From Chitinophaga hostae (GTDB lineage Bacteria; Bacteroidota; Bacteroidia; Chitinophagales; Chitinophagaceae): DNA of 64,000 nucleotides. The translations under genes and the position numbers were made by a program. The stretch is from assembly GCF_018224885.1 (NCBI RefSeq), contig NZ_JAGTXB010000011.1:124001-188000 (forward strand), given 5' to 3'. The notes beneath the pieces are model-generated. The model did not search any database and was not told the origin of the DNA. It saw nothing but the letters and a program-made list of their open reading frames with translations. Shown piece by piece: positions 35,387 to 44,060 of this stretch (position 1 is the stretch's first letter; every line of letters starts with the position of its first letter).

Positions 35387-36790
35387 ATGAGCAATAAACC
35401 TGCTACCTTATTTGACAAAGTGTGGGATTCACATGTTGTGAGGAAAATCGAAGATGGTCCGGATGTATTTTTTATCGACCGCCACTTTATTCATGAAGTA
35501 ACCAGCCCGGTGGCTTTCCTTGGAATGGAAGGCCGTGGATTAAAGGTGATGTTTCCTGAAAAGACCTTTGCAACAGCAGACCATAATACGCCAACTATTA
35601 ACCAGCATTTGCCGGTACAGGACCCGCTTTCCGCCAACCAGCTGAAGGCACTGGAAACGAATTCCAACAAGTATGGTATTTCCCACTGGGGATTGGGTAA
35701 CCCGAAGAATGGTATTGTGCATGTGGTAGGACCGGAAAACGGCATTACCCTTCCGGGCATGACCATCGTATGCGGCGACTCCCACACCTCTACCCATGGC
35801 GCTTTTGGAGCCATTGCATTTGGTATCGGTACTTCTGAAGTGGAGATGGTACTTTCCTCCCAGTGCATTATGCAGCCGAAGCCAAAGAAAATGCGTATCA
35901 ACGTAACGGGTAAGCTGGGTAAGGGCATTACGCCAAAAGACGTTACACTTTATATTATATCCAGGCTCACCGCAGCAGGTGCCACCGGCTACTTCGTGGA
36001 ATATGCCGGTGAAGTGTTTGAAAACATGAGCATGGAAGGTCGTATGACCGTTTGCAACATGAGCATTGAGATGGGCGCCCGTGGCGGTATTATTGCACCG
36101 GACGAAACCACCTTTAATTATATCAAAGGCCGTGAAAAAGCGCCAAAAGGCGAAGCATGGGATAAAGCCCTCGCCTACTGGAAAACTTTGGCTACCGACG
36201 AAGGCGCCGTGTTTGATGCAGAATTCACTTATGATGCGGCAGACATTGAGCCTATGATCACCTACGGTACCAACCCGGGCATGGGTATGGGCATTACCAA
36301 ACATATCCCTTCCGCACTGGCGGGTGACAGCAAATCGAGCTATGAAAAGTCACTGCAGTACATGGGCTTCCATGAAGAAGAGGCTATGCTGGGCAAAAAA
36401 GTAGATTACGTATTTATAGGCAGCTGTACCAACGGACGTATCGAAGATTTCCGTGCATTTGCCTCTATTGTAAAAGGAAGGAAAAAAGCAGACCATGTAA
36501 CTGCCTGGATCGTTCCCGGTTCACACATCGTAGAACAGCAGATCAAAGATGAAGGTATCCTCGATATCCTGACAGAAGCCGGTTTCCAGCTGCGTCAGCC
36601 AGGATGCTCCGCTTGTTTGGCGATGAACGACGATAAAGTACCCGCCGGCAAATACGCCGTAAGTACCAGCAACCGGAACTTTGAAGGCAGACAGGGACCA
36701 GGTTCCAGGACCATGCTCGCAAGCCCGCTGGTAGCCGCAGCAGCAGCCGTAACCGGTGTGGTAACTGATCCGAGAGAGCTGATTGCCTAA
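35387..36790 (+). CDS. leuC: 3-isopropylmalate/citramalate dehydratase large subunit
   Basis: A 467-residue aconitase-family protein. The three [4Fe-4S] ligands are seen in GSCTNGR and the pair in QPGCSACLAMN. Other signatures are DRHFIHEVTSP, VCGDSHTSTHGAFGA and SNRNFEGRQG. With LeuD it isomerises 2-isopropylmalate to 3-isopropylmalate; the same complex usually also handles citramalate. Full length for LeuC. First gene of the operon, with leuD starting 40 bp after its stop. Confidence 0.97.
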   Translation: MSNKPATLFDKVWDSHVVRKIEDGPDVFFIDRHFIHEVTSPVAFLGMEGRGLKVMFPEKTFATADHNTPTINQHLPVQDPLSANQLKALETNSNKYGISHWGLGNPKNGIVHVVGPENGITLPGMTIVCGDSHTSTHGAFGAIAFGIGTSEVEMVLSSQCIMQPKPKKMRINVTGKLGKGITPKDVTLYIISRLTAAGATGYFVEYAGEVFENMSMEGRMTVCNMSIEMGARGGIIAPDETTFNYIKGREKAPKGEAWDKALAYWKTLATDEGAVFDAEFTYDAADIEPMITYGTNPGMGMGITKHIPSALAGDSKSSYEKSLQYMGFHEEEAMLGKKVDYVFIGSCTNGRIEDFRAFASIVKGRKKADHVTAWIVPGSHIVEQQIKDEGILDILTEAGFQLRQPGCSACLAMNDDKVPAGKYAVSTSNRNFEGRQGPGSRTMLASPLVAAAAAVTGVVTDPRELIA

Positions 36791-36830
36791 TCCTTTTTTA
36801 ATAATTATAATAAACGATACAACTCAAAAA

Positions 36831-37427
36831 ATGGCTTACGATAAATTCACAATATTGAGGAGTTCCGCAGTACCCATGCCAATTGAAAATGTGGACACGG
36901 ACCAGATCATTCCCGCACGTTTTTTAAAAGCCACAGAGCGTAAAGGTTTTGGTGATAACCTGTTCCGCGACTGGCGCTATGAAACAGATGGCACACCCAA
37001 AAAAGATTTTGTACTGAACAATCCTATCTACTCAGGTAAAATCCTGGTTGGCGGTAAAAACTTTGGCAGCGGCAGCAGCCGTGAGCACGCTGCATGGGCC
37101 ATCTACGACTATGGATTCCGTTGCGTAGTGTCCAGCTTTTTTGCCGACATCTTCAAAAACAACTCTTTAAACGTAGGCATATTACCAGTACAGGTAAGCC
37201 CTGAGTTCTTAGATAAAATATTCACCGCTATCGAAGCAGATCCGAAAGCGGAACTGGAAGTGAACCTGGAAGCGCAAACCATTACCATCCCTGCCACCGG
37301 AGAAAGCGAATCCTTTGCCATCAACAGCTATAAAAAGCTGAACATGATGAATGGTTATGATGATATTGATTACCTGCAGGCGATGAAAGACGACATCAAG
37401 TTGTTCGCTGACAAGAGTCTGTACTAA
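36831..37427 (+). CDS. leuD: 3-isopropylmalate/citramalate dehydratase small subunit
   Basis: A 198-residue swivel-domain subunit. Signatures include NVDTDQIIPARFLK, the FGSGSSREHAAWA loop that binds substrate, and SFFADIFKNNSLNVGILP. It forms the heterodimer with LeuC. I place the start at ATG 36831; the frame is open upstream into the leuC 3' end but those codons do not look like LeuD. cimA-like gene starts 18 bp after its stop. Confidence 0.97.
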   Translation: MAYDKFTILRSSAVPMPIENVDTDQIIPARFLKATERKGFGDNLFRDWRYETDGTPKKDFVLNNPIYSGKILVGGKNFGSGSSREHAAWAIYDYGFRCVVSSFFADIFKNNSLNVGILPVQVSPEFLDKIFTAIEADPKAELEVNLEAQTITIPATGESESFAINSYKKLNMMNGYDDIDYLQAMKDDIKLFADKSLY

Positions 37428-37445
37428 AACATCCGATAAACGATT

Positions 37446-38969
37446 ATGCCAGTGACCCAGCGCCACGTTGAAATAATGGACACCACACTCCGCGATGGTG
37501 AACAAACCAGCGGTGTTTCTTTTTCACCCTCTGAAAAGTTAACCATTGCACAGCTTTTATTAACAGAAGTAAAAGTTGACAGGATTGAAATCGCCTCAGC
37601 CCGTGTATCTGACGGTGAATTTGCGGCGGTTCAGTCAATTACCCAATGGGCAAAGGCAAATGGTTTTTTAAATAAGGTAGAGGTATTAACCTTTGTAGAC
37701 GGCGATGTATCCGTAGAATGGATGCTCCGCGCCGGCGCCAAAGTAATGAACCTGCTCACCAAAGGCTCCCTGAATCATTTAACGCATCAGTTAAAGAAAA
37801 CTCCGGAAGAGCACTTTGCAGAGGTGGCCGCGGTGATCTCGCTGGCCAACACGAAAGGGCTTGAATGTAATGTTTACCTGGAAGACTGGAGCAATGGTAT
37901 GCGCCACTCCCGGGAATATGTGTTTCAATACCTCGATTTCCTGCAACACCAGCCCGTGAAAAGGATCATGTTGCCGGATACACTCGGCGTACTCACACCC
38001 GATGAAGTCACCGAATTTATTACCGCGATCGTTGCGCGCTACCCGGATATCCATTTCGATTTTCATGCACACAATGATTACGACCTGGGCACCGCCAACG
38101 TGCTGGAAGGTGTAAAAGCCGGCGCCAGGGGCATTCACCTCACCATCAATGGCATGGGTGAAAGAGCCGGTAATGCGTCGCTCGCCAGCGCCATAGCGGT
38201 ACTGCACGACTTTTTACCCGCCGTTAAAACTTCGGTAGTGGAAACATCGTTGTATACGGTCAGCAAACTGGTTGAAACGTTTTCCGGTTTCCGCATCGCG
38301 GTAAACAAGCCGATTGTAGGTGAAAACGTATTTACCCAGACTGCCGGTATTCATGCAGATGGCGATAAAAAAAATAAACTCTACTTCAGCGACCTGATGC
38401 CCGAGCGCTTTGGACGGCAACGTAAATATGCACTTGGTAAAACCAGCGGAAAGGCCAATATAGAAAACAACCTGCAACAGCTGGGCATTAAACTGTCGGA
38501 CCCCGATCTGAAAAAAGTGACCCAGCGTATCATCGAACTGGGCGACCGGAAAGAAGTACTCACGCAGGCCGACTTACCCTATATCATTTCCGATGTACTC
38601 GACAGTAATCGTATAGAGGAGCACGTTATACTGGAAAACTACGTATTAACGCACGCCAAAAATATGAACCCTTCTGTTACCATCAGGATTGTGGTGAAAG
38701 GTCAGCTGTTTGAAGAACATGCACAGGGCGACGGGCAATACGATGCATTTATGAACGCCGTGAAGAAAGTGTACAAGCAGCTTAAAACGGAGCTGCCTCC
38801 ACTGGCAGATTACGCGGTACGTATTCCTCCCGGCGGTAAAAGCGATGCCCTGTGTGAAACCATTATCACCTGGGTAAGAGGCACTAAAGAATTCAAAACA
38901 AGAGGGCTCGACAGCGATCAAACCGTATCTGCTATCAAGGCAACCCTGAAAATGCTGAATCTAATTTAA
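37446..38969 (+). CDS. cimA: (R)-citramalate synthase (LeuA/CimA family)
   Basis: A 507-residue HMGL-like acyltransferase with the C-terminal LeuA-type regulatory domain (from about 390). The TIM-barrel motif is MDTTLRDGEQTSGVSF with Arg16-Asp17, and metal His in FDFHAHNDYD. It tracks the Leptospira citramalate synthase, as I remember it, closely: RIEIASARVS, NLLTKGSLNHL, NVYLEDWSNG, LPDTLGVLTPDE, RPIVGE-type KPIVGENVFTQTAGIHADGD. Leu81, Leu104 and Tyr144, which shape the pyruvate pocket there, fall at the same positions here. It would join acetyl-CoA and pyruvate for threonine-independent isoleucine synthesis. 2-isopropylmalate synthase is the alternative reading and is how such genes are often labelled. 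Confidence 0.8.
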   Translation: MPVTQRHVEIMDTTLRDGEQTSGVSFSPSEKLTIAQLLLTEVKVDRIEIASARVSDGEFAAVQSITQWAKANGFLNKVEVLTFVDGDVSVEWMLRAGAKVMNLLTKGSLNHLTHQLKKTPEEHFAEVAAVISLANTKGLECNVYLEDWSNGMRHSREYVFQYLDFLQHQPVKRIMLPDTLGVLTPDEVTEFITAIVARYPDIHFDFHAHNDYDLGTANVLEGVKAGARGIHLTINGMGERAGNASLASAIAVLHDFLPAVKTSVVETSLYTVSKLVETFSGFRIAVNKPIVGENVFTQTAGIHADGDKKNKLYFSDLMPERFGRQRKYALGKTSGKANIENNLQQLGIKLSDPDLKKVTQRIIELGDRKEVLTQADLPYIISDVLDSNRIEEHVILENYVLTHAKNMNPSVTIRIVVKGQLFEEHAQGDGQYDAFMNAVKKVYKQLKTELPPLADYAVRIPPGGKSDALCETIITWVRGTKEFKTRGLDSDQTVSAIKATLKMLNLI

Positions 38970-38988
38970 ACTCAATAACAACAACTGA

Positions 38989-40062
38989 ATGGCAACCAAA
39001 CATATATTAATCGTTCCCGGTGATGGAATAGGACAGGAAGTAACCGCAGTCGGCAAAAAAGTGTTGGATAAGATCGCTGCTAAGTTCGGACATACCTTTA
39101 CCTATGATGAAGCGCTGATTGGCCATGTGGCCATTGAGGCTACCGGCAATCCTTTGCCCGATGAGTCATTGGAGAAAATGAGAAAATCAGATGCCGTGCT
39201 GTTTGGCGCCGTTGGCCACCCGAAATACGACAACGATCCTTCTGCCAAAGTAAGACCTGAACAGGGTTTGCTGAAAATGCGCAAGGAACTGGGACTGTAT
39301 GCCAATCTCCGTCCTATTAAACTGTTTGATGAATTGCTGGGCGCTTCCAGCATCAAACCTGAAATATTAAAAGGCGCCGACATCCTGTTTTTCCGGGAGT
39401 TGACCGGTGATATCTATTTTGGAGAGAAGGGAAGAAAGAATGATGGCGACACCGCATACGACATCGCGGAATATAGTCGTTATGAAGTAGAACGTATTGC
39501 CCGCAAAGCTTTTGAAGCCGCCAGAACCCGCAGGAAAAAGCTCTGCTCTGTAGATAAAGCCAATGTGATTGAAACCTCCCGTCTCTGGAGAGAAGTAGTA
39601 CAAAAGATAGCTCCTGAATATCCGGATGTGGAAGTAGAGCACCAGTTTGTAGATGCCACGGCCATGTTGCTGATCAAAGATCCGCGTCGTTTTGATGTGG
39701 TGGTAACGGCGAACCTGTTTGGCGACATCCTCACCGATGAAGCTTCACAGATTGCCGGTTCCATGGGTATGCTGGCCTCTGCCTCCGTTGGCGATGGAAC
39801 GGGCGTTTACGAGCCTATTCACGGCTCTGCGCACGACATCACCGGCAAAGGCGTAGCCAATCCGCTGGCTTCCATCCTGTCGGCAGCCCTGCTGCTGGAT
39901 ATCTCTTTCGGTATGAAAGCAGAATCCGAACTGGTGATCAGCGCCGTTGACCAGGTATTAAAAGCAGGTTTCCGTACCCGCGACATCGCTGACCAGCAAA
40001 CACCGGCAGATAAAATTCTTGGTACAGACGCCATGGGCGCCGAAGTGCTGAAATTTTTGTAG
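38989..40062 (+). CDS. leuB: 3-isopropylmalate dehydrogenase
   Basis: A 357-residue isocitrate/isopropylmalate dehydrogenase family protein. It begins with IVPGDGIGQEV, has the substrate Arg cluster in GLYANLRPIKLF and RELTGDIYFG, the catalytic Tyr/Lys and Asp ligands in VTANLFGDILTDEAS, and the NAD-binding EPIHGSAHDITGKGVANP. It oxidises 3-isopropylmalate and, in the citramalate route, 3-methylmalate to 2-oxobutyrate. Last gene of the operon, closed by a strong terminator. Confidence 0.96.
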   Translation: MATKHILIVPGDGIGQEVTAVGKKVLDKIAAKFGHTFTYDEALIGHVAIEATGNPLPDESLEKMRKSDAVLFGAVGHPKYDNDPSAKVRPEQGLLKMRKELGLYANLRPIKLFDELLGASSIKPEILKGADILFFRELTGDIYFGEKGRKNDGDTAYDIAEYSRYEVERIARKAFEAARTRRKKLCSVDKANVIETSRLWREVVQKIAPEYPDVEVEHQFVDATAMLLIKDPRRFDVVVTANLFGDILTDEASQIAGSMGMLASASVGDGTGVYEPIHGSAHDITGKGVANPLASILSAALLLDISFGMKAESELVISAVDQVLKAGFRTRDIADQQTPADKILGTDAMGAEVLKFL

Positions 40063-40077
40063 ACAAAAAAAACTAAT

Positions 40078-40120
40078 TCGGCTACAAGTTATACTGGTTA
40101 TGGCTTGTAGCCGATTTTTT
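40078..40120 (+). terminator. Rho-independent terminator of the leu/cim operon
   Basis: Perfect 11-bp stem TCGGCTACAAG/CTTGTAGCCGA (40078-40088 with 40104-40114), 15-nt loop, six Ts. Confidence 0.93.
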
Positions 40121-40184
40121 ATCCCTTTGGGAATATGCGCTTTTATAATTCAAACAAGTGTTGGTGCTCGGGATCACTTCTCCT

Positions 40185-42116
40185 TTAGCCTGAAAGCCTC
40201 GAAAACCGGAAACGCCCGGCCGGAAAATCCATCCCCATGGCAAAGGCTGCAAGCAGGCCTCCCCCGAGGGCACCAGGCAATACTTCAGCACCGGAAGGAA
40301 TCACCAACGCCAGACTACCACCTGCAGGCATCGTGGAAACAATCACACCTGCGAGCATTGAAAACAATGCCAACCATTGGTACAACCGCAATTTAAAGAT
40401 GATCCGGGTCTGAGTTTCTCCGCGATAGGCTTCCTCTACAAAACGGCCCAACCCATTCAGTATAAGCGCCAACCCGATGATCATGTTCCATGATGCAGAT
40501 ACTGATACTAATTTCAACAGAATAATCCCGGTAAATATATTGGTTACAATAGAATACAGTTGTGTATTATGCAATGGAATATGCTGGTAGCCTGATATCA
40601 GGGATACTCTCGATTTTGGATGATAATACTTTATGCCGATCCTTTCCGAGCAAGGCTTTCCATGACAACACCCCTGAACCCAGCAACGCAACCGGCCTAT
40701 CGCCTGTACCCACGGGGCGGCCACAGATAGTGCAGCCATTAACAACATAGCGTCAAGATTGTACAGGTAGTGGGCAATCACCACGCCGATCGCCCCACCG
40801 ATAACCGATCCATAATAACCAAAAGGACGTAACAGCGCAGGAGATCCTTCTATGAGCTGCCCCCATAAAGCTGCACAGACAAGGCTGCACACCAACAGAA
40901 CAATTATAGCATTCATACAGGGTACAAAAGAGTAAACAATCAATATGCCGGTAAACGCAGCAATACCCGGATACAATGCATGATTGATGATCCTTAAAGG
41001 GCCGATACGCCATTCTTTCCAGGAGTTAGCGAAATACTGGGCGCCATCCCGGCTCCAGGACCATAGCTGGCTCCTGAAGAAAGCACTGACGAATACAACT
41101 ATGCCCATGGCCAGGTCTGCAAGAGAATGTACCCCTGTGGTAATACAACTAACAATAACCAGGAAGGACAACAAATAAAAGATCCATTTAAGGCGTAGGA
41201 AATTCTGCCCATACTCCCGGCCGATGATGAGTGCCCAGACAACATGAAAGGAAGGGAAAGCAGCGGCTATGCTGTCATGATCTCTTTCCCATCGAAGTAA
41301 CCGGCTCCAGCAATCGCCCGTATCGTTGATTCGTGCGATGCTGATCACGGGGAGCAGGTATAATAGAAACATGCCCAAACCTGTAGCGAATAGTGAAAGC
41401 CGGGAGAAGCTGTGCAATCTCTTTTTTGTAACAGCCAACAAAGGGAATAAAACTACCAGCGGGTAAATGAGGATATAAAACATTGCCGACCAATTGATAA
41501 CCGGCAAGCGCTGCTCAAATGCAAAATGTGTATCGACGGGGTTCTCCGGCACACCAATAAATACTTTCAATTCGTATAACAGCAGCCAGGGTAGCAGCAC
41601 CAGCACATACACGGAAATACGATCTGCTATCGAAGGCGCTTCTTCAGTAGCGACCGGGATGGCAATCGCTATGGGATGTTCCTGTTCGCCAAAAAACTGC
41701 CGGATGTGCTGCTTTTCAAAACCCAGCACCAACGCTGTGCATCCGAGCGCAAAAATGGGGCTGACCAGCCAGAAACCGCCGGGAGATTGCCATAACATAG
41801 CAGCACCTATCACCGTCAATATTGCTCCGGCGTATATCGGGTGGGCCATATAACGGTATAATCCCCGGCTTACGAAGTATGCCGGCGGGTATGCGTTCAT
41901 AGGCAATCCTTTGCCATAGCGCCATAGCTGCCACATGGCCATCGACATGATGGCCAGGCCTGCCAATAAAACGGGATAGGCCAGCCAGGGACTTCCCGGT
42001 ACCGGAAGCGTTATCAGTGGACTGGTACACGAGGCCCACCATACCAGCAAAAAAGGCACTCCAAGCATAAAAACGACTCCATAGGCAATTTTGCCGGCCA
42101 GGTTAGTATTGCTCAT
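40185..42116 (-). CDS. Triple-domain membrane protein: ICMT-like methyltransferase + PAP2 + Lgt-like
   Basis: A 643-residue polytopic membrane protein with three lipid-enzyme domains. Residues about 45-150 resemble isoprenylcysteine/phospholipid methyltransferases (RGLYRYMAHPIYAG at 84-97, then FEKQHIRQFFGE). Residues about 200-350 are PAP2-like, with PSFH at 288-291 and TTGVHSLAD at 326-334, but the first PAP2 motif (KxxxxxxRP) is not visible, closer to Aur1-type PAP2. Residues about 430-600 match Lgt: RPFGYYGSVIGGAIG, AIGRLRCWVQGCCHG (Arg475), HNTQLYS and LGRFVEEAYRGE (Arg565). Its start overlaps the stop of the lipocalin-like gene upstream. It likely modifies a lipid or lipidated molecule in the membrane; the substrate is unknown. 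I know of no described protein with this combination. Confidence 0.85.
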   Translation of the reverse strand: MSNTNLAGKIAYGVVFMLGVPFLLVWWASCTSPLITLPVPGSPWLAYPVLLAGLAIMSMAMWQLWRYGKGLPMNAYPPAYFVSRGLYRYMAHPIYAGAILTVIGAAMLWQSPGGFWLVSPIFALGCTALVLGFEKQHIRQFFGEQEHPIAIAIPVATEEAPSIADRISVYVLVLLPWLLLYELKVFIGVPENPVDTHFAFEQRLPVINWSAMFYILIYPLVVLFPLLAVTKKRLHSFSRLSLFATGLGMFLLYLLPVISIARINDTGDCWSRLLRWERDHDSIAAAFPSFHVVWALIIGREYGQNFLRLKWIFYLLSFLVIVSCITTGVHSLADLAMGIVVFVSAFFRSQLWSWSRDGAQYFANSWKEWRIGPLRIINHALYPGIAAFTGILIVYSFVPCMNAIIVLLVCSLVCAALWGQLIEGSPALLRPFGYYGSVIGGAIGVVIAHYLYNLDAMLLMAALSVAAPWVQAIGRLRCWVQGCCHGKPCSERIGIKYYHPKSRVSLISGYQHIPLHNTQLYSIVTNIFTGIILLKLVSVSASWNMIIGLALILNGLGRFVEEAYRGETQTRIIFKLRLYQWLALFSMLAGVIVSTMPAGGSLALVIPSGAEVLPGALGGGLLAAFAMGMDFPAGRFRFSRLSG

Positions 42117-42904
42117 TTCCAGGTAACTTTTTCATAAATAGACCAACCCTTTTCCAGCTCCTTTTCTTCGGTATATAATGTGCCTTTGCTTCTCCATTTG
42201 CACTCAACGGTCAGCAATATTTTCAAAGGGAATATTTGTTTGAACCAGGGAAAACAGGAGAACAACGTTTGCCATAAACTGCCATTTCTTAATACCTGCT
42301 GCTCGGAAAAAATCAGCCTGAATCCATCAAAAGATACTGCTGTTTCAGACACCACACCACTATCATAACGTCTGCCATTATGAAACACCAGGAATTTGGG
42401 AATAGGGCCTCTCCACTCGATCCAGATGATGCTATGCTCACTCGAAAGAAAACGGCCCCAGTACAATTCCCCGATGTCAAACTTCCAGGGCAACAGGGTC
42501 ATATTCAACTGCTCCGCATAACCGAGGCCCTCTATCTTTCGATTACCTTCTGTCAGCGTAGTACGACCATGGGGTAACAGGCAATTCCATTCAATGTGTC
42601 CTTTTTCTGAATACAAAAGAATTTCCCTTACCGGAGGTATCTGAGCCTGCCATTCCGCCACTTCCATTGCATGGCTCCACCGGAGTGTGGTTCCCTCCCA
42701 TTCAGGTATAGGTACACGCTTAAGCCTGATTTTATTCTCCACCCCTTTACCGGCCGTATAGGATAGCCGGTTATAGTAATATAAATTCAGGTTTTTCCAA
42801 CGCAAATGTGCGATGTAATAAATAACGGCATCGCCTTTCTCATCAATCGTATCAAGATACCATTTGCTTAAATGAAAATTCTCTTTTTCCTTTACAGAAA
42901 TCAT
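42113..42904 (-). CDS. Lipocalin/AttH-CrtC-like protein, partner of the triple-domain enzyme
   Basis: A 263-residue, beta-rich soluble protein without a signal peptide. The segment GLGYAEQLNMTLLPWKFDIG with following ELYWGRF and WIEWRGPIPK resembles the GxxYxE...WG pattern of AttH/hydroxyneurosporene-synthase-like and tocopherol-cyclase-like lipocalin domains. That match is weak and from memory. Its stop overlaps the start of the triple-domain membrane gene by 4 bp (ATGA), so the two products are made together and probably act on the same hydrophobic substrate. Confidence 0.6.
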   Translation of the reverse strand: MISVKEKENFHLSKWYLDTIDEKGDAVIYYIAHLRWKNLNLYYYNRLSYTAGKGVENKIRLKRVPIPEWEGTTLRWSHAMEVAEWQAQIPPVREILLYSEKGHIEWNCLLPHGRTTLTEGNRKIEGLGYAEQLNMTLLPWKFDIGELYWGRFLSSEHSIIWIEWRGPIPKFLVFHNGRRYDSGVVSETAVSFDGFRLIFSEQQVLRNGSLWQTLFSCFPWFKQIFPLKILLTVECKWRSKGTLYTEEKELEKGWSIYEKVTWK

Positions 42905-43076
42905 AGTGTGCCCGGTATTCCGGGAATGAATATAAATTAATAATCCTGGGCAGAAAAAAACACCTCACGCCTTTTTTAATAAAATACATATTTTCCCTTT
43001 GTCGTTTTACCCCCATTTGACGTAATTGCCCCTTTAATTGTCTTAATTGCACCTATTCAAAATTATTTTTCCGCGG

Positions 43077-43084
43077 TAAGTTTG
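43077..43084 (+). promoter_or_regulatory. -7 promoter box of the DUF1801 gene
   Basis: TAAGTTTG, a perfect TAnnTTTG match, 24 nt before the start codon. No TTTG at the usual -33 spacing. Confidence 0.45.
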
Positions 43085-43108
43085 TCCTGTCATCTAAAAA
43101 CAACAACT

Positions 43109-43453
43109 ATGAACCAGGAAGTAACCCTTTACATTGAAAAGCTTCAGCCCTGGCAGGTAACTGTTGCCTCAGAGCTGCGTAAAACGATCTTAAAAACGAT
43201 TCCTGATGCCGAAGAACGCCTGCAGTACGGCAAGCCGCATTACCTGAAAAACGGGAAATATGCAGCGGTCATACATGCTGCAAAAGATAAGATGTCCTTT
43301 ATGATCTTCAACGCCACAGAACTGGCGGAGATCAAGGGTTTCTTCCAGCCGACCACCGCGGCCGACCGGAAAACAGCCACCATCAAAGACGGTCAGGCGG
43401 TTGATTATAAACAACTGGGCGACCTGTTAAAAAAAGCAAGTAAATCACTTTAA
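43109..43453 (+). CDS. DUF1801 (YdhG-like) protein
   Basis: A 114-residue cytosolic protein of the DUF1801 family: VASELRKTILKTIPDAEERL and YGKPHYLKNGKYAAVIHAAK are the conserved parts. Biochemical role unknown. Start is ATG 43109, just after the -7 box; an upstream TTG in frame is less likely. The next gene begins 11 bp after the stop, so the two form an operon. Confidence 0.85.
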   Translation: MNQEVTLYIEKLQPWQVTVASELRKTILKTIPDAEERLQYGKPHYLKNGKYAAVIHAAKDKMSFMIFNATELAEIKGFFQPTTAADRKTATIKDGQAVDYKQLGDLLKKASKSL

Positions 43454-43464
43454 AAAACAACTAT

Positions 43465-44031
43465 ATGAGAAAAATAGTTTCCTTTATGCACGTGTCCCTC
43501 GACGGCTTCGTAGCCGGCCTAAATGGAGAAATGGACTGGATCCATGTAGATGACGAAATATTTGATTTCGCCGGCGACCGCACCAACAATGCCGATACCG
43601 CTATCTACGGACGCGTAACCTTTGATATGATGGATGCCTACTGGCCTACAGCAGCCGATCAGCCCAATGCCGGCAAGCATGAAATAGAGCACGGCGCCTG
43701 GTATAACAACGTAGACAAACTGGTGATCTCCAAAACCATGAACGGGCAACAGCGGGATAAAACTACGGTGATCAGTCATGATATCGATAAGCAGATCGGT
43801 GATCTGAAAAAGAAAGAAGGAAAGGAAATCATCATGTTCGGCAGCCCCGGCGCCACCCAAACACTGATGCAATTCAACCTGGTGGACGAATTCTGGCTGT
43901 TTGTGAACCCCGTATTACTCGGAGAAGGTATTCCTTTATTCAAAGGGATCAAAGATAAAGTGGGCCTCAAACTATTGAACAGTCACGCATTTACTTCCGG
44001 CGTGATGATGCTGCACTATGAGAAAAAATAA
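43465..44031 (+). CDS. Dihydrofolate reductase-family / RibD C-terminal-like reductase
   Basis: A 188-residue single-domain reductase of the RibD-C/DHFR superfamily. It begins RKIVSFMHVSLDGFVAGLNG, has YGRVTFDMMDAYWP and the nucleotide-binding IIMFGSPGATQTLM, and ends with NPVLLGEGIPLF. These proteins bind NADPH; most such single-domain members have unknown substrates and should not be equated with DHFR or RibD. In operon with the DUF1801 gene. Confidence 0.88.
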   Translation: MRKIVSFMHVSLDGFVAGLNGEMDWIHVDDEIFDFAGDRTNNADTAIYGRVTFDMMDAYWPTAADQPNAGKHEIEHGAWYNNVDKLVISKTMNGQQRDKTTVISHDIDKQIGDLKKKEGKEIIMFGSPGATQTLMQFNLVDEFWLFVNPVLLGEGIPLFKGIKDKVGLKLLNSHAFTSGVMMLHYEKK

Positions 44032-44041
44032 TGGTGAATGG

Positions 44042-44060
44042 GGGGAGGCTACGCCTCCCC
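44042..44060. terminator. Hairpin between convergent genes
   Basis: Perfect 8-bp stem GGGGAGGC/GCCTCCCC with a TAC loop. It overlaps the stop codon and last codons of the TMEM175 gene. There is no T-run, so a terminator role is only likely. Confidence 0.45.

Noticed and set aside
35540..36304. 254-codon minus-strand open frame
   Set aside because: Antisense to leuC, whose iron-sulfur and substrate motifs are intact; the translation has shadow-frame composition.
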